Shown here: in pieces, positions 34,240 to 42,584 of the stretch | Layout: each line of letters starts with the position of its first letter | Numbering within the stretch: the first letter of the stretch is position 1 | DNA from: Streptomyces sp. AP-93 | Lineage (GTDB): Bacteria; Actinomycetota; Actinomycetes; Streptomycetales; Streptomycetaceae | Length of the DNA stretch: 64,000 bases | Direction: 5' to 3' | NCBI RefSeq assembly: GCF_022808175.1 | Contig: NZ_JALGBX010000025.1 | Coordinates: 1 to 64,000 of the forward strand | The notes under the pieces: model-generated | Database searches by the model: none | Told to the model about the DNA's origin: nothing | What the model saw: only the letters and a program-made list of their open reading frames with translations | Position numbers and translations under genes: made by a program

Positions 34240-34414
34240 GGCGCAGCTCCGATGGCCCCCTTCAGTGAGCGCGCTCGCGACCGCCCGGGCTCCCCCTGCC
34301 CCCTCCATCGTGTCCCCGGGCGTCCCCGCACGCACGCCGCACGCACGGCCTCGCCCCCGCCCTCACGCCCGCCCGCGCGGGGACGGTGAAAGGAGAACGC
34401 ATTCCCGGTGAACG

Positions 34415-34467
34415 GCGGGTATTCACCTTTCCGCACCATTCCGCTCTGCGGAAAGGCGAATACCCGC
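34415..34467 (-). terminator. Large hairpin downstream of mqnA
   Basis: 21-bp arms with a single mismatch (34415-34435 with 34447-34467, starting GCGGGTATTC) enclose an 11-nt loop. It lies 10 bases beyond the mqnA stop and is the likely mqnA terminator. The region from 34240 to 34414 is low-complexity and C/G-rich, with no gene. Confidence 0.75.
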
Positions 34468-34477
34468 ATAAGCCGCA

Positions 34478-35341
34478 CTAATGACCCGGCACGCCCACCG
34501 GCAGGAGCTCCACGTTCACATCGGGCGCATAGCCCGTCGTGAGTCCGGTCCGCCGCGCGAATTCACGTACGCCGGCCAGTTGGTCGGGGCCGAAGCGGAA
34601 GTCGAGCGTCGTGAAGTAGCGCTCCAGGAGTTCCGCGTCGAAGGCCTCCCAGCGGGCCGCCTGCTCGGCCACCTTGCCTACCTCCTCCAGGGAGACGTCC
34701 CGGGAGGCGAGGAAGGCCTCGTGGACCTTTCGCACGACCTCCGGCTCACGCTCCAGGTACTCCTTGCGGGCGGCCCAGACGGCGAAGACGAACGGAAGTC
34801 CGGTCCACTCCTTCCACATCGCCCCCAGGTCGTGGACGGTGAGCCCGAGCCGGGGCGCGTCGTGCAGCGAGGCCCGCAGCGCGGCGTCGCCGATCAGCAC
34901 CGCCGCGTCCGCCTCCTGCATCATCAGGCCCAGGTCGGGCGGGCAGGTGTAGTAGTCGGGCCGTACGTCGTACTTCTCCGCGAGCAGCAGCTGTGCCAGG
35001 CGTACGGACGTTCTCGAGGTGGATCCCAGAGCGACGCGGGCGCCGTCCAGCTGGTCCAGGGGGACCTGCGAGACGATCACGCAGGACATGACGGGGCCGT
35101 CGCAGCCGACCGCGAGGTCGGGGAAGGCGACGAGCTCGTCCGCGTTGCGCAGGAACTCCACGAGGGTGATGGGACCGATGTCCAAGCCGCCCTGGACGAG
35201 GCTCGCACTGAGCTTCTCCGGGGTGTCCTTGGTCAGCTCCAGGTCCAGCAGCGTGCCGGTTCTGGCCAGCCCCCAGTAGAGGGGCAGGCAGTTCAGGAAC
35301 TGAATGTGGCCGACACGGGGCCGGCTGCGATAGGCGTCCAC
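34478..35341 (-). CDS. mqnA: Chorismate dehydratase
   Basis: 287 aa. It converts chorismate to 3-enolpyruvylbenzoate, the first committed step of the futalosine menaquinone route. Signatures are RVGHIQFLNCLPLYWGL at the N terminus, LDIGPITLVEFLRN, and LGSTSRTSVRLAQLLL. WKEWTGLPFVFAVWAARKEYL is typical of the C-terminal lobe. It has a periplasmic-binding-protein fold but no signal peptide, consistent with a cytosolic enzyme. The start is GTG at 35341. It is divergent from the cold-shock gene. Confidence 0.94.
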   Translation of the reverse strand: MDAYRSRPRVGHIQFLNCLPLYWGLARTGTLLDLELTKDTPEKLSASLVQGGLDIGPITLVEFLRNADELVAFPDLAVGCDGPVMSCVIVSQVPLDQLDGARVALGSTSRTSVRLAQLLLAEKYDVRPDYYTCPPDLGLMMQEADAAVLIGDAALRASLHDAPRLGLTVHDLGAMWKEWTGLPFVFAVWAARKEYLEREPEVVRKVHEAFLASRDVSLEEVGKVAEQAARWEAFDAELLERYFTTLDFRFGPDQLAGVREFARRTGLTTGYAPDVNVELLPVGVPGH

Positions 35342-35435
35342 ATCGCGAGACTAGCCCCCGCGTCTCCGTCAGCCGTCTGGCGGGTCTCAAACGTCCGAGT
35401 GACGTGATCTTTCCCTCTGGTCTCGGCCGGGAGGT

Positions 35436-35578
35436 GCGTGCTAGGCTCGACGCAAGTTGCAGTTTGGTTTCCCTTGCAGTACGAGGCCTGCGGAGAATGT
35501 GACCCGCAGGCTTTTGTAGTTTTCAGACTTCTTAGCAGGTTCTGGAGCAGGGCGACCCTTTGGCCCATAGGAGGGCTC
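35436..35578 (+). promoter_or_regulatory. Promoter region and long leader of the cold-shock gene
   Basis: A TAGGCT at about 35442 could be a -10 element; no clear -35 is visible. The presumed transcript would have a leader of about 130 nt, relatively T-rich for this genome (TTTGTAGTTTTCAGACTTC). It ends with a strong RBS, GGAGGG, 6 nt before the ATG. Long structured leaders are typical of cspA-type genes. Confidence 0.5.
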
Positions 35579-35782
35579 ATGGCTACCGGAACCGTCAAGT
35601 GGTTCAACGCTGAAAAGGGCTTCGGCTTCATCGCCCAGGACGGCGGCGGCCCGGATGTCTTCGTCCACTACTCCGCGATCAACGCCGCCGGCTTCCGCTC
35701 CCTTGAGGAGAACCAGCTGGTGAACTTCGACGTCACCCAGGGTCCGAAGGGCCCGCAGGCGGAGAACGTCACCCCGGCCTAG
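35579..35782 (+). CDS. Cold-shock protein (CspA family)
   Basis: 67 aa, the standard size. A single cold-shock domain with RNP1 KGFGFIAQ and RNP2 DVFVHYSAI. It binds single-stranded RNA and DNA and acts as an RNA chaperone. KWFNAEKGFGFI is the family opening. Preceded by GGAGGG and followed by a terminator, it is monocistronic. In S. coelicolor a cold-shock gene of the scoF group sits beside mqnA, in agreement with this arrangement. Confidence 0.95.
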   Translation: MATGTVKWFNAEKGFGFIAQDGGGPDVFVHYSAINAAGFRSLEENQLVNFDVTQGPKGPQAENVTPA

Positions 35783-35823
35783 TCGCCTGGGCCAACCAAT
35801 CGCGGTTGGATATGCAGTACCCA

Positions 35824-35874
35824 AGGAGCCCTGTCTTCTCTGCGCAAGCAGAGTCGACGGGGCTCCTGCCTTTT
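35824..35874 (+). terminator. Rho-independent terminator of the cold-shock gene
   Basis: Outer arms AGGAGCCC (35824-35831) and GGGCTCCT (35860-35867), with an inner hairpin CTCTGCGCAAGCAGAG, are followed by GCCTTTTG. This is a rare T-tailed terminator for this genome. It abuts the stop of the converging hydrolase at 35877. Confidence 0.8.
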
Positions 35875-35876
35875 GC

Positions 35877-36680
35877 TCACGCCTGCTGCCCGGCGGTGAA
35901 GAAGGCGGTCAGGACGGGGGCGAGGGCCTCCGGGGCGATGCCGTGCTCCTGGCCGGGGAAGACGTGCAGGGAGAAGTTGTCGGCCAGCGCGGCGAGCTCC
36001 CGCGCGCCGCTCAGCATCTGCGGGGCGCCCGCGTCGCCGGAGCCGACGAGGACGGGCACGGTCACGGACTGCCAGCGGTCGGCGGGCAGCGGCCGGCCGG
36101 ACATCGTGTCGCCCATGACCTGTCCGTCGTAGGGCAGGGTGCGGGCGGTGGCCTCCATGCCGGCCCAGAAGGGGGCCTGGCGCATTCCGGCGACGGCCTC
36201 GGCGGGCATGCCGATGGCCGCGGTCATGAAGTAGGCCACGGCATCGCCGTACGCCTGCTGTTCCACGAGCTCCGTCAGGTGGGCGACGTAGTCGGCGGGC
36301 AGCGGCGGGCGGCTGTCGTCGGTGATGAAGGGCGGCTCGTAGACGGCCAGCCGGGAGACGGCGCTGCCCCGGGCCACGGCCTCCAGGGCCAGCACGGCGC
36401 CGGAGGACATCCCGAACACCATGGCCTCGCCGCCCGCCAACTCGATCAGCGCGTCCAGGTCCTCGACCTCGCGCTGCACCTCGTACGCCGCGCCGTCCCC
36501 GCTGTCGCCGCGGCCACGGCGGTCGTAGGTGATCACGGTGCAGTGCCCGGCCAGCAGGCCGGCGAGTTCGGCGGAAGCACCGCGGGTCATGAAGGCGCCG
36601 CCGACGAGCACCACCGCGGGGCCCGATCCCTGCTGTTCGTAGGCGATGGCCGTGCCGTCTGCGGAGAGCACCTTGTCCAT
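35877..36680 (-). CDS. Alpha/beta hydrolase
   Basis: 267 aa. The nucleophile elbow is G90-M-S92-S-G94. The oxyanion-hole region is VLVGGAF near residue 25, a D-R-R-G-R-G-D-S motif follows, and the probable catalytic His is in FPGQEHGIAPE near the C terminus. The substrate is unknown. The ATG at 36680 has GGAG about 10 nt upstream. It is divergent from a TetR regulator across a palindrome-rich region, so it is the likely target of that repressor. Confidence 0.87.
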   Translation of the reverse strand: MDKVLSADGTAIAYEQQGSGPAVVLVGGAFMTRGASAELAGLLAGHCTVITYDRRGRGDSGDGAAYEVQREVEDLDALIELAGGEAMVFGMSSGAVLALEAVARGSAVSRLAVYEPPFITDDSRPPLPADYVAHLTELVEQQAYGDAVAYFMTAAIGMPAEAVAGMRQAPFWAGMEATARTLPYDGQVMGDTMSGRPLPADRWQSVTVPVLVGSGDAGAPQMLSGARELAALADNFSLHVFPGQEHGIAPEALAPVLTAFFTAGQQA

Positions 36681-36714
36681 GGGAAGCCACTCCAGATGTT
36701 GGTTCGGAACTAGA

Positions 36715-36760
36715 CCGTACAGTACCCACACGGGTACTGGTCAGTCCAGTACTGTTCTGG
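36715..36760. promoter_or_regulatory. TetR operator palindromes in the hydrolase/TetR gap
   Basis: CAGTACCCACACGGGTACTG (36720-36739) is a perfect 8-bp inverted repeat with a 4-nt spacer. A second palindrome, CAGTACTG, is at 36747-36754, and a further GTAC half-site flanks the first. The repeated half-site CAGTAC and the position between divergent genes mark a TetR binding region that could control both directions. Confidence 0.75.
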
Positions 36761-36793
36761 AAGAGGGACGAGACGGATGGAGAGGTGTCGGTG

Positions 36794-37405
36794 ATGGACA
36801 GCCGTTCAGCACGCAAGCACGAGGCGATCCTGGAGGCCGCGACCAGCGTTTTCCTGGACAAGGGGTACTCGGGGACGAGCATGGACGACATCGCGAAGCT
36901 GGCCGCGGTGTCCAAGCAGACCGTCTACAAGCACTTCGCGGACAAGGAGAAGCTGTTCGCCGAGATCGTGCTGGCCACCACCGACCGGCTCGACACCACG
37001 ATCGACCTGCTGGCCGACATCCCGACCGACGCCGCCAACCTGGAAGAGAACCTGACGCAGCTCGCCCGTCGGCTCCTGAGCACCCTCACGCATCCCCGGG
37101 TCATCCAGCTTCGGCGCCTGATCATCGCCAACGCCGACGTCTTCCCCGACCTGGGCACCGAGTGGTACGAGCGGGGCTTCGAACGGGGGCTCGCCACGCT
37201 GGCGGCGACCTTCCGGCGCCTCGCCGACCAGGGGCTGCTCCGCATCGACGACGCCGCCCTGGCCGCGAACCACTTCTCCGGCCTGCTGCTGTGGATCCCG
37301 GTGAACAAGGCCATGTTCACCGGCCGGTCCCAGTACACCGAAGCCGACGTCGACCGCCACGCCGCCGCCGGCACCCGCGTCTTCCTCGCCGCCTACTCCC
37401 GCTGA
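36794..37405 (+). CDS. TetR/AcrR-family regulator
   Basis: 203 aa. The N-terminal helix-turn-helix is complete: AILEAATSVFLDKGYSGTSMDDIAKLAAVSKQTVYKHFADKEKLF. The C-terminal ligand domain resembles the AefR-like group (RRLIIANADVFPDLGTEWYERG). I favour the ATG at 36794 over the in-frame GTG at 36785, because GGAGAGG lies about 9 nt before it. It probably represses the divergent hydrolase and itself through the CAGTAC palindromes. Confidence 0.9.
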   Translation: MDSRSARKHEAILEAATSVFLDKGYSGTSMDDIAKLAAVSKQTVYKHFADKEKLFAEIVLATTDRLDTTIDLLADIPTDAANLEENLTQLARRLLSTLTHPRVIQLRRLIIANADVFPDLGTEWYERGFERGLATLAATFRRLADQGLLRIDDAALAANHFSGLLLWIPVNKAMFTGRSQYTEADVDRHAAAGTRVFLAAYSR

Positions 37406-37476
37406 CGGGACGCACTCGTCGCCGCCGGCAGGCCTTCCGGGACCGGCCCCTGCGGTACTAGCTCTTCCGGGCCGGA

Positions 37477-39225
37477 CTAGCTCTTCCGGGCCGGCTGCTC
37501 CGTCGCCGGCTCCTCGGTCGTCGGCTGCTCCGTCGCGGGGGGCTCGGTGACCGGGGGCTCGGTGACCGGCGGCTCCGTGACGGTGATCTCCAGGAAGAGG
37601 ACCGCCTGGTCCGAGATCCGCACGCGGAGCGTGTACGTGCCCGCGGCGACACCGGTGGTGGACAGCTCCGGCAGGGCGGTCTTGCCGTCCGCCCCGGTCG
37701 CCGGGAGCGCCAGCTCCGTCAGCTTGTTGCCGTCCTTGTCCAGGAAGTACGGGGTCTCCCCCGCCTTGGCCGGGTCCGCGGGGACCCACTTCCCGTCCGC
37801 GTCCTTGGTGCCGAGCCCGGCCGTGGCCTTGGCCCCGGCGACCGGCTTGTCCTTCGCCGTCGCCAGGAACTGCACGCCCTTGATCCCGGTCCCGGCTTCC
37901 GCGGTGAGCGGCTTGCCGGCGTTCGCGTCGCTGCGGACCAGCTGGTCCGCCTCCGGGACGGGTACCGGCTTGGCCGGGGTGACCTTGCCGCCGATCTTCA
38001 CGGAGACCTCGGACGCGACGTAGCCCGAGGCCCGCAGGGTGAACTCGCCCGCCTTGCGGCCCGCCTTCAGCTTCGGAACCCTGACCAGGCCCTTGGCGTC
38101 GGTGCGCAGGACCGCGAATTCCTTGCCGTCGGCCGCGAAGACGGTGTGGCCGGTGGTGTCGTCGTCGATCGCGAACACGATCACCTGGTCGACGGCGGGC
38201 ATGCCGTCGGTCAGCACCGCCTTGATGAGCGGGGTGCGCGCGAACTCGGTCCCGGCCTCGGCCGTGAGCGCCTTCGTGCCGATCCGGACCAGCTTGTCCA
38301 GGGTCGGCTTCGGGGCCGGCGGCGTGGGCGGCGGAGTCGGCGGAGTCGGGGTGGGAGTCGGCGTCGGGGGCGGGGTCGGCACGGGTGCCGGCGGGGCCGG
38401 CGGCGTGGGCAGCTGCGGCGGGTTCGGCGTCGGGTAGTTGCCGGGCGGCGGGTTCGGCACCGGGGTCGCGCCCTGGCCTGCCTGGTACTGGCGCATGTAG
38501 CCGAGCACCGTGTTCACGTACGCGCGCGACCTGTTGTAGCTGAGGACCGCCTCGTCGAGATGGCCCGCGTTGGTGAGGTTGCGCTGGCCCGCGCAGAGGT
38601 AGAGGCCGGCACCCAGCGCGGCGTCGTAGATGTTGTTCGGGTCGCGCTTGCTGTCGGCGTTGCCGTCGGCGCCCCAGGTCTTCCAGGTGCTGGGGATGAA
38701 CTGCATCGGGCCGACCGCGCGGTCGTACTCGGGGTCCGCGTCCCACTCGCCCTTGTCGGTGTCCCTGATCTCGGCGAAGCCGTTGCCGTCCAGGCGCGGC
38801 CCGCGGATCGGCTTCTCGGTGTACCCGTCCGCCTTGAGCCCGTAGCCGGAGGCGTGTACGGACTCCACCCGGCCTATGCCCGCGAGCAGTTCCCAGGGTA
38901 GGTGACAGCCGGGGAGCGCGGCGGCCACCGAGATCCCGGCACGCTTGTAGGCGTCGAGGGCGGTCGCGGGTATGCCGGCGGTGGCCCCGCCCGGGCTGGC
39001 GGCGCCGGGGGGCGCGGGCGGCGGGTCGGCGACCAGGTCCGGGAGTTCCAGCCGGGCGTCACCGCGATCGGTGGCCTGGGGGCTGTCGGGGGTCGGCTCG
39101 GCTTCCCCCGCGCCCGCGATCGGCGTGTTGGTCACGACCGCGGCCGTGGTCAGGCTGGCCGCGAGGGCGGCCGTGCACATGACCTTGCGCGAGGTGTTGA
39201 CGAGGTGACGGTGAAGTGGCTTCAC
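37477..39225 (-). CDS. Secreted lytic transglycosylase with Pro-rich linker and two Ig-like modules
   Basis: 582 aa. The start is GTG at 39225, with a G-rich RBS about 10 nt upstream. The signal peptide spans about the first 40 residues (HRHLVNTSRKVMCTAALAASL to GAGEA). The MltB-like transglycosylase domain holds the catalytic Glu in LLAGIGRVESVHASGYGL, plus RAVGPMQFIPSTWKTWGAD and YDAALGAGLYLC. A long Pro/Thr linker follows. Two repeated modules each open with a LVR and ALTAEAGT pattern, and the C terminus has EPPVTEPP repeats. It cleaves peptidoglycan glycan strands. The linker and modules suggest reach through, or attachment to, the wall. Confidence 0.88.
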   Translation of the reverse strand: MKPLHRHLVNTSRKVMCTAALAASLTTAAVVTNTPIAGAGEAEPTPDSPQATDRGDARLELPDLVADPPPAPPGAASPGGATAGIPATALDAYKRAGISVAAALPGCHLPWELLAGIGRVESVHASGYGLKADGYTEKPIRGPRLDGNGFAEIRDTDKGEWDADPEYDRAVGPMQFIPSTWKTWGADGNADSKRDPNNIYDAALGAGLYLCAGQRNLTNAGHLDEAVLSYNRSRAYVNTVLGYMRQYQAGQGATPVPNPPPGNYPTPNPPQLPTPPAPPAPVPTPPPTPTPTPTPPTPPPTPPAPKPTLDKLVRIGTKALTAEAGTEFARTPLIKAVLTDGMPAVDQVIVFAIDDDTTGHTVFAADGKEFAVLRTDAKGLVRVPKLKAGRKAGEFTLRASGYVASEVSVKIGGKVTPAKPVPVPEADQLVRSDANAGKPLTAEAGTGIKGVQFLATAKDKPVAGAKATAGLGTKDADGKWVPADPAKAGETPYFLDKDGNKLTELALPATGADGKTALPELSTTGVAAGTYTLRVRISDQAVLFLEITVTEPPVTEPPVTEPPATEQPTTEEPATEQPARKS

Positions 39226-39528
39226 AGTGCGGCGATCCCCCCAGAGCGGCGGCCGGTCCTGGCCACCGTAAAACGTAAAAAAGTCACATAACGCTCCGCA
39301 CGCCCCGAACGTCTTCGCGCGGACGGCCGATCGGGCCGTTGAGGTTAACTGTCTATCAGTTCTTCGCACGCGACTCACCGCCGCCCCAGGAGATGTGTCC
39401 CACCATTCGCCCGCCCTTCACAGGACCTTTCACAGACCTGGCCCGGAAACGGACAAAGGACTTAGGTCCCTGCCCGATTCGCACCAATGGCACCTACTTG
39501 AGCGCTCTACGATCTCTAGCCTTGGGGA
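39226..39528. other. Divergent promoter region between the transglycosylase and DsbA-like genes
   Basis: About 300 bases without a gene. It includes an AT-rich stretch at 39267-39295 (AAACGTAAAAAAGTCACATA) and GAGGTTAACTGTCTATC near 39345, which could contain promoters. I searched for a riboswitch-like leader of the transglycosylase and saw no recognisable consensus. Confidence 0.5.
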
Positions 39529-40338
39529 ATGGCAACCAGCAAGAAGGACCAGCGGCGCGAGGCCCGGATGCGGATGCACGAGGAGCGCGAGGCCCGGGCC
39601 CGGCGCGAGAAGCTGCGCGGGCGCGTGCTGATCGGCGGCGCGCTGGTCGCCGTACTGGCCCTCGCGGTCGGCGTCGGGATGTACGCGGCGAACTCCTCGG
39701 GCTCGGGCGGCTCCGCCGACGAGGGGGCCGGCAAGCCCTTCGTCCAGCCGGCCAACACCACCGGCAAGGACGGGATCGTGATCCCGTACGGCAAGGCCGA
39801 CGCCAAGAACGTCCTCTCCGTCTGGCTCGACCCGCGCTGCCCCTACTGCGCGGGCGTCGAGATCGGCCTCGGCAAGACCATCAAGGAGCAGGCGGACGCG
39901 GGCACGTACCGCGTCGAGTACCACTTCGCCACCTTCCTGGACAAGGCGCTGGGCGGCGGCAAGGGCTCCAAGCGGGCGGTCAACGCGCTGGGCGCGGCGG
40001 TCAACGAGAGCCCGGAGAAGTTCATGGAGTACCTGCAGGTGCTCTACAGGAACCACCCGGAGAAGGAATCGGACGACAAGTTCGGCTCCACTGCCACCCT
40101 GCTGGAGCTCGCCGACCAGGTCCCGGGACTGCGGACGCCCGCCTTCAACCAGGCCGTCAAGGAACTCACCTACATGCCGTGGGTCGAGAAGGTCGGCCAG
40201 GCCTTCTACGACCAGAACCTGCAGGGCACCCCGGACGTCTCCATCAACGGCAAGAAGCTCACGGTGAACTCGGGCCAGGGCATCGACTCGATCACCCCGG
40301 ACGCCTTCAAGAAGCTGATCAGCGACAACCTGAAGTAG
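39529..40338 (+). CDS. Membrane-anchored DsbA-like thioredoxin-fold protein
   Basis: 269 aa. The first 30 residues are highly charged (Arg/Glu/Lys), followed by one transmembrane helix (VLIGGALVAVLALAVGVGMYA). The extracytoplasmic domain contains the redox motif C104-P-Y-C107 in WLDPRCPYCAGVE and a cis-Pro region in LQGTPDVSINGKKL. It probably catalyses disulfide exchange in secreted proteins. CPYC resembles the DsbA/DsbG type found in actinobacteria. Confidence 0.88.
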   Translation: MATSKKDQRREARMRMHEEREARARREKLRGRVLIGGALVAVLALAVGVGMYAANSSGSGGSADEGAGKPFVQPANTTGKDGIVIPYGKADAKNVLSVWLDPRCPYCAGVEIGLGKTIKEQADAGTYRVEYHFATFLDKALGGGKGSKRAVNALGAAVNESPEKFMEYLQVLYRNHPEKESDDKFGSTATLLELADQVPGLRTPAFNQAVKELTYMPWVEKVGQAFYDQNLQGTPDVSINGKKLTVNSGQGIDSITPDAFKKLISDNLK

Positions 40339-40344
40339 CCGGGC

Positions 40345-40380
40345 GGTCAGGCGGGTCAGGCAGGTCAGGCAGGTCAGGCC
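40345..40380. repeat. Four tandem 9-bp repeats
   Basis: GGTCAGGCG followed by GGTCAGGCA twice and GGTCAGGCC, in perfect register, lies just after the DsbA-like stop. It overlaps the stop codon of the converging minus-strand gene at 40374. Confidence 0.85.
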
Positions 40381-40913
40381 GACTCCGCCGCCTCGGCCGC
40401 CGCCTTGGCCGCCGCCTTGGTCTTCTCGTCGAGCTGGTCCCCGTACCCGCCGGCCGTCCAGACGTGGTGGCGGAACCGCTCCGGCGTCGCCACGCCCTGC
40501 CACGGACCGCCCGAGGGGAAGAACACCCCTTCGCACGGGGAGCAGTACCGGGCGCCCCCGGCGGCCTCGACCGCCCGTGCGGCGCCGGCCTCCACCCGCC
40601 GCTTGTCCCTGCCCTCGCTGCGGATGACGGCGATCGTCCCCACCATGACGAGCAGCGCGGCGACGATCCCCACCGGCACCAGCCACGGCCGGCCCCGGTC
40701 GTCGGCGTAGTACGCACCCGCGCCGGCGGCCAGCCCGGCGATCACGGCGCCCTCGATGAAGTTCATGCATCCGTCGCCGGTCTTGTTCGGCGCCAGAGCG
40801 AGCCGGATCAGGTCCTTGCCCCGTTGCACGTCGGCGACCGGGACGTTCTCCCCGGTGCCGCAGCCGGGGCACACCACCGGACCGTTCGCTTCCCCGTTTG
40901 TCATGGGCTCCAT
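40374..40913 (-). CDS. Zinc-ribbon membrane protein, unknown
   Basis: 179 aa. The N terminus carries CPGCG near residue 15 and another Cys in GDGCMNF, suggesting a metal-binding knuckle. Two hydrophobic segments follow (GAVIAGLAAGAGAYYA and PWLVPVGIVAALLVMVGTIAV). A second C-x2-C pair (RYCSPCEGVFFPSG) precedes an Ala/Lys-rich C-terminal helix. The two Cys pairs may bind one zinc or two. The family is not recognised. The start could instead be the ATG at 40904. Its C-terminal codons overlap the 9-bp repeat array. Confidence 0.65.
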   Translation of the reverse strand: MEPMTNGEANGPVVCPGCGTGENVPVADVQRGKDLIRLALAPNKTGDGCMNFIEGAVIAGLAAGAGAYYADDRGRPWLVPVGIVAALLVMVGTIAVIRSEGRDKRRVEAGAARAVEAAGGARYCSPCEGVFFPSGGPWQGVATPERFRHHVWTAGGYGDQLDEKTKAAAKAAAEAAESA

Positions 40914-41225
40914 GATGACCGTCCCCCGTCCGCCCCCGCCATCGGCTACGACTTGGGCGAAAGGGGCCGTGCGCGGGTACAGCTGGAGCGCTTGGACCGG
41001 AGCGCGGCCGAACTCGTGGCCGGGGGTGGGTCGGAGCAGGGGCAGGCTCTCCAGGCGACGGTGTGGCGGACCCGTATCGAAGACCTCCTCGAAGGCCTGG
41101 ACGACGACGCGGAGCGGGAGCAGGCGGCCACCGAGCTGCGCGCCCTCCTGGAGTACACCGCGGCGGCCGGCGGGGGGTCTCGGCCGGAACCGGCGGCGTG
41201 GCCGCCGGGCGGGACGTCCGCGTGA
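40914..41225 (+). pseudogene. Remnant of the gene that precedes NB-ARC genes
   Basis: The frame encodes AIGYDLGERGRARVQLERLD, then AAELVAGGGSEQGQALQATVWRTRIEDLLEGLDDDAEREQAATELRALLEY. This resembles small helical proteins encoded just upstream of NB-ARC/TPR proteins in Streptomyces. No ATG or GTG start is in frame, and the N terminus is missing or frameshifted. Its TGA overlaps a GTG of the following NB-ARC remnant (GTGA), as in an intact pair. Confidence 0.55.
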
Positions 41226-42178
41226 CGGCCGAGGGCGGATCGATCGCCGCGGCCGTTCTGCACGGAGGCGCACGCATCGGCCCCCCTCCGGTGCCGGATC
41301 CGTCCCAGGGCTGACCGGACCGGCGTTCCCAAGCCTTCCCGCCACCGCACCACCGGCCGGTGGCGTGCTCGTCCACGCCGGGCAGGGCAGCCTGGCGGCG
41401 CACCACATCGGCCAGGTCACCTACCAGGCCGCTGCGCGGCGTGCCGTCTCCTGGCCGCACCAGGTCGGGGTGATCCCCCGCCGGGCCGGTTCGTTCCAGC
41501 ACCGGGCCGAGGTGCAGCGGCTGCGGTCCGCCGTGGAGGGCGGGGGCACTGCGGTGCTCTGCCAAGTCCTGGCAGGGATGGGCGGGGTCGGCAAGACCCA
41601 GCTCGCGGCCGACCGCGCCCGCCAACTGGCCGACCTTCTTCCCGAGCCCAACTACCTTCCCGACGACCAGCCGACCACCGCGGCCGCCGCCTGGCTCCTG
41701 TCCCTGGATCGCGCGAACGAGCTCCGCCCGGCCGGACCGGCCCTCCCCATGCTCCGGCTCGCGGCGATGCTCGACCCGAACGGCATCCCGGACCGGGTCC
41801 TGACCAGCGACCCGGTCCGGACGTACCTCGCAGCCCACCGAGCTTTCCAGCAAGGCGGCAGCCCTCCGCCGAGGCCCCTGCGGTCACCGAGGAGGAGGCG
41901 ACCGGCGCTCTGCGGGCCCTGCACCGCCTGAGCCTGATCGACCACGCCCCCGCCGAAGCCCACCAGGCCGTACGTGTCCACCAGATCGTCCAGCGGACCG
42001 TTCTCGACCCCCTCCACCCCGACCACCGCGACCTGCTCGCGCGCTTTGCAGCCCACGCCCTGACCGCCGTCTGGCCCGACCCCGAGCGCGACACCGGCCT
42101 GGCCAGTGCATTGCGCGCCAACACCACCGCCCTGATCGCCCGCGCCGAAGGCGCCCTGTACCGAGCGGCGAACCAGGT
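41222..42178 (+). pseudogene. Decayed NB-ARC (STAND) NTPase gene
   Basis: Pieces of one protein occur in three frames. VTAEGGSIAAAVLHGG up to PSQG starts at 41222. After a frame change near 41312 comes QGSLAAHHIGQVTY, WPHQVGVIPRRAGSFQHRAEV, and the P-loop AGMGGVGKTQLA. It jumps directly to NYLPDDQPTTAAAAWLLSLDRAN and LAAMLDPNGIPDRVLTS, so the middle of the NB-ARC domain is deleted. A second frame change near 41870 leads to EEEATGALRALHRLSLIDH, VRVHQIVQRTVLDPLHPDHRD and ALRANTTALIARAEGAL, which end abruptly near 42170. No TPR repeats remain. It is clearly a pseudogene of a signal-transduction ATPase. Confidence 0.75.
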
Positions 42179-42584
42179 GGCAAGTGACCCGCCGGTAGCC
42201 TTCGGATCGAAGGTCGGCAATCGGGATGGAAGCCAGAAACACCGTGTCCGTCTTGGCTGCGCCGATCGTGTTACCTTCGATGGCGGAAGCGCGCCGCCAG
42301 GCGCCGCTCCGCATGACCCGTGATCTTGAGGTGATATTCATCCGTCAGGCCCTGTGACCCGATCGCTCGCCCTCCGCCGACCTTGATGGTCCGGCGCCGC
42401 TGGGGAGCGTTCGCCATGCCGACGGATGTTCCGCCCCGCGTTCACGCGTTCTTTTTCCGCCCCGGGTGCAGCATCGTCTGCCCGGGGCTCTGTCGTCTCC
42501 CGGCCCACGCAGGCCGGTCGCACACACGCAAACTTTCCGGGCCGACCTCGCCGCGCACCCGCACGACCCGCGAAAGGTCCCCCA
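42179..42584. other. Intergenic region after the NB-ARC remnant
   Basis: About 400 bases. No convincing gene is seen: short frames lack RBSs and family similarity. It probably contains the deletion junction of the NB-ARC gene and the promoter of the following acetyltransferase. Confidence 0.45.

Noticed and set aside
39430..41853. An 807-codon minus-strand frame over the DsbA-like gene.
   Set aside because: It is antisense to the DsbA-like gene with its CPYC motif. The frame has no start with an RBS and no similarity.
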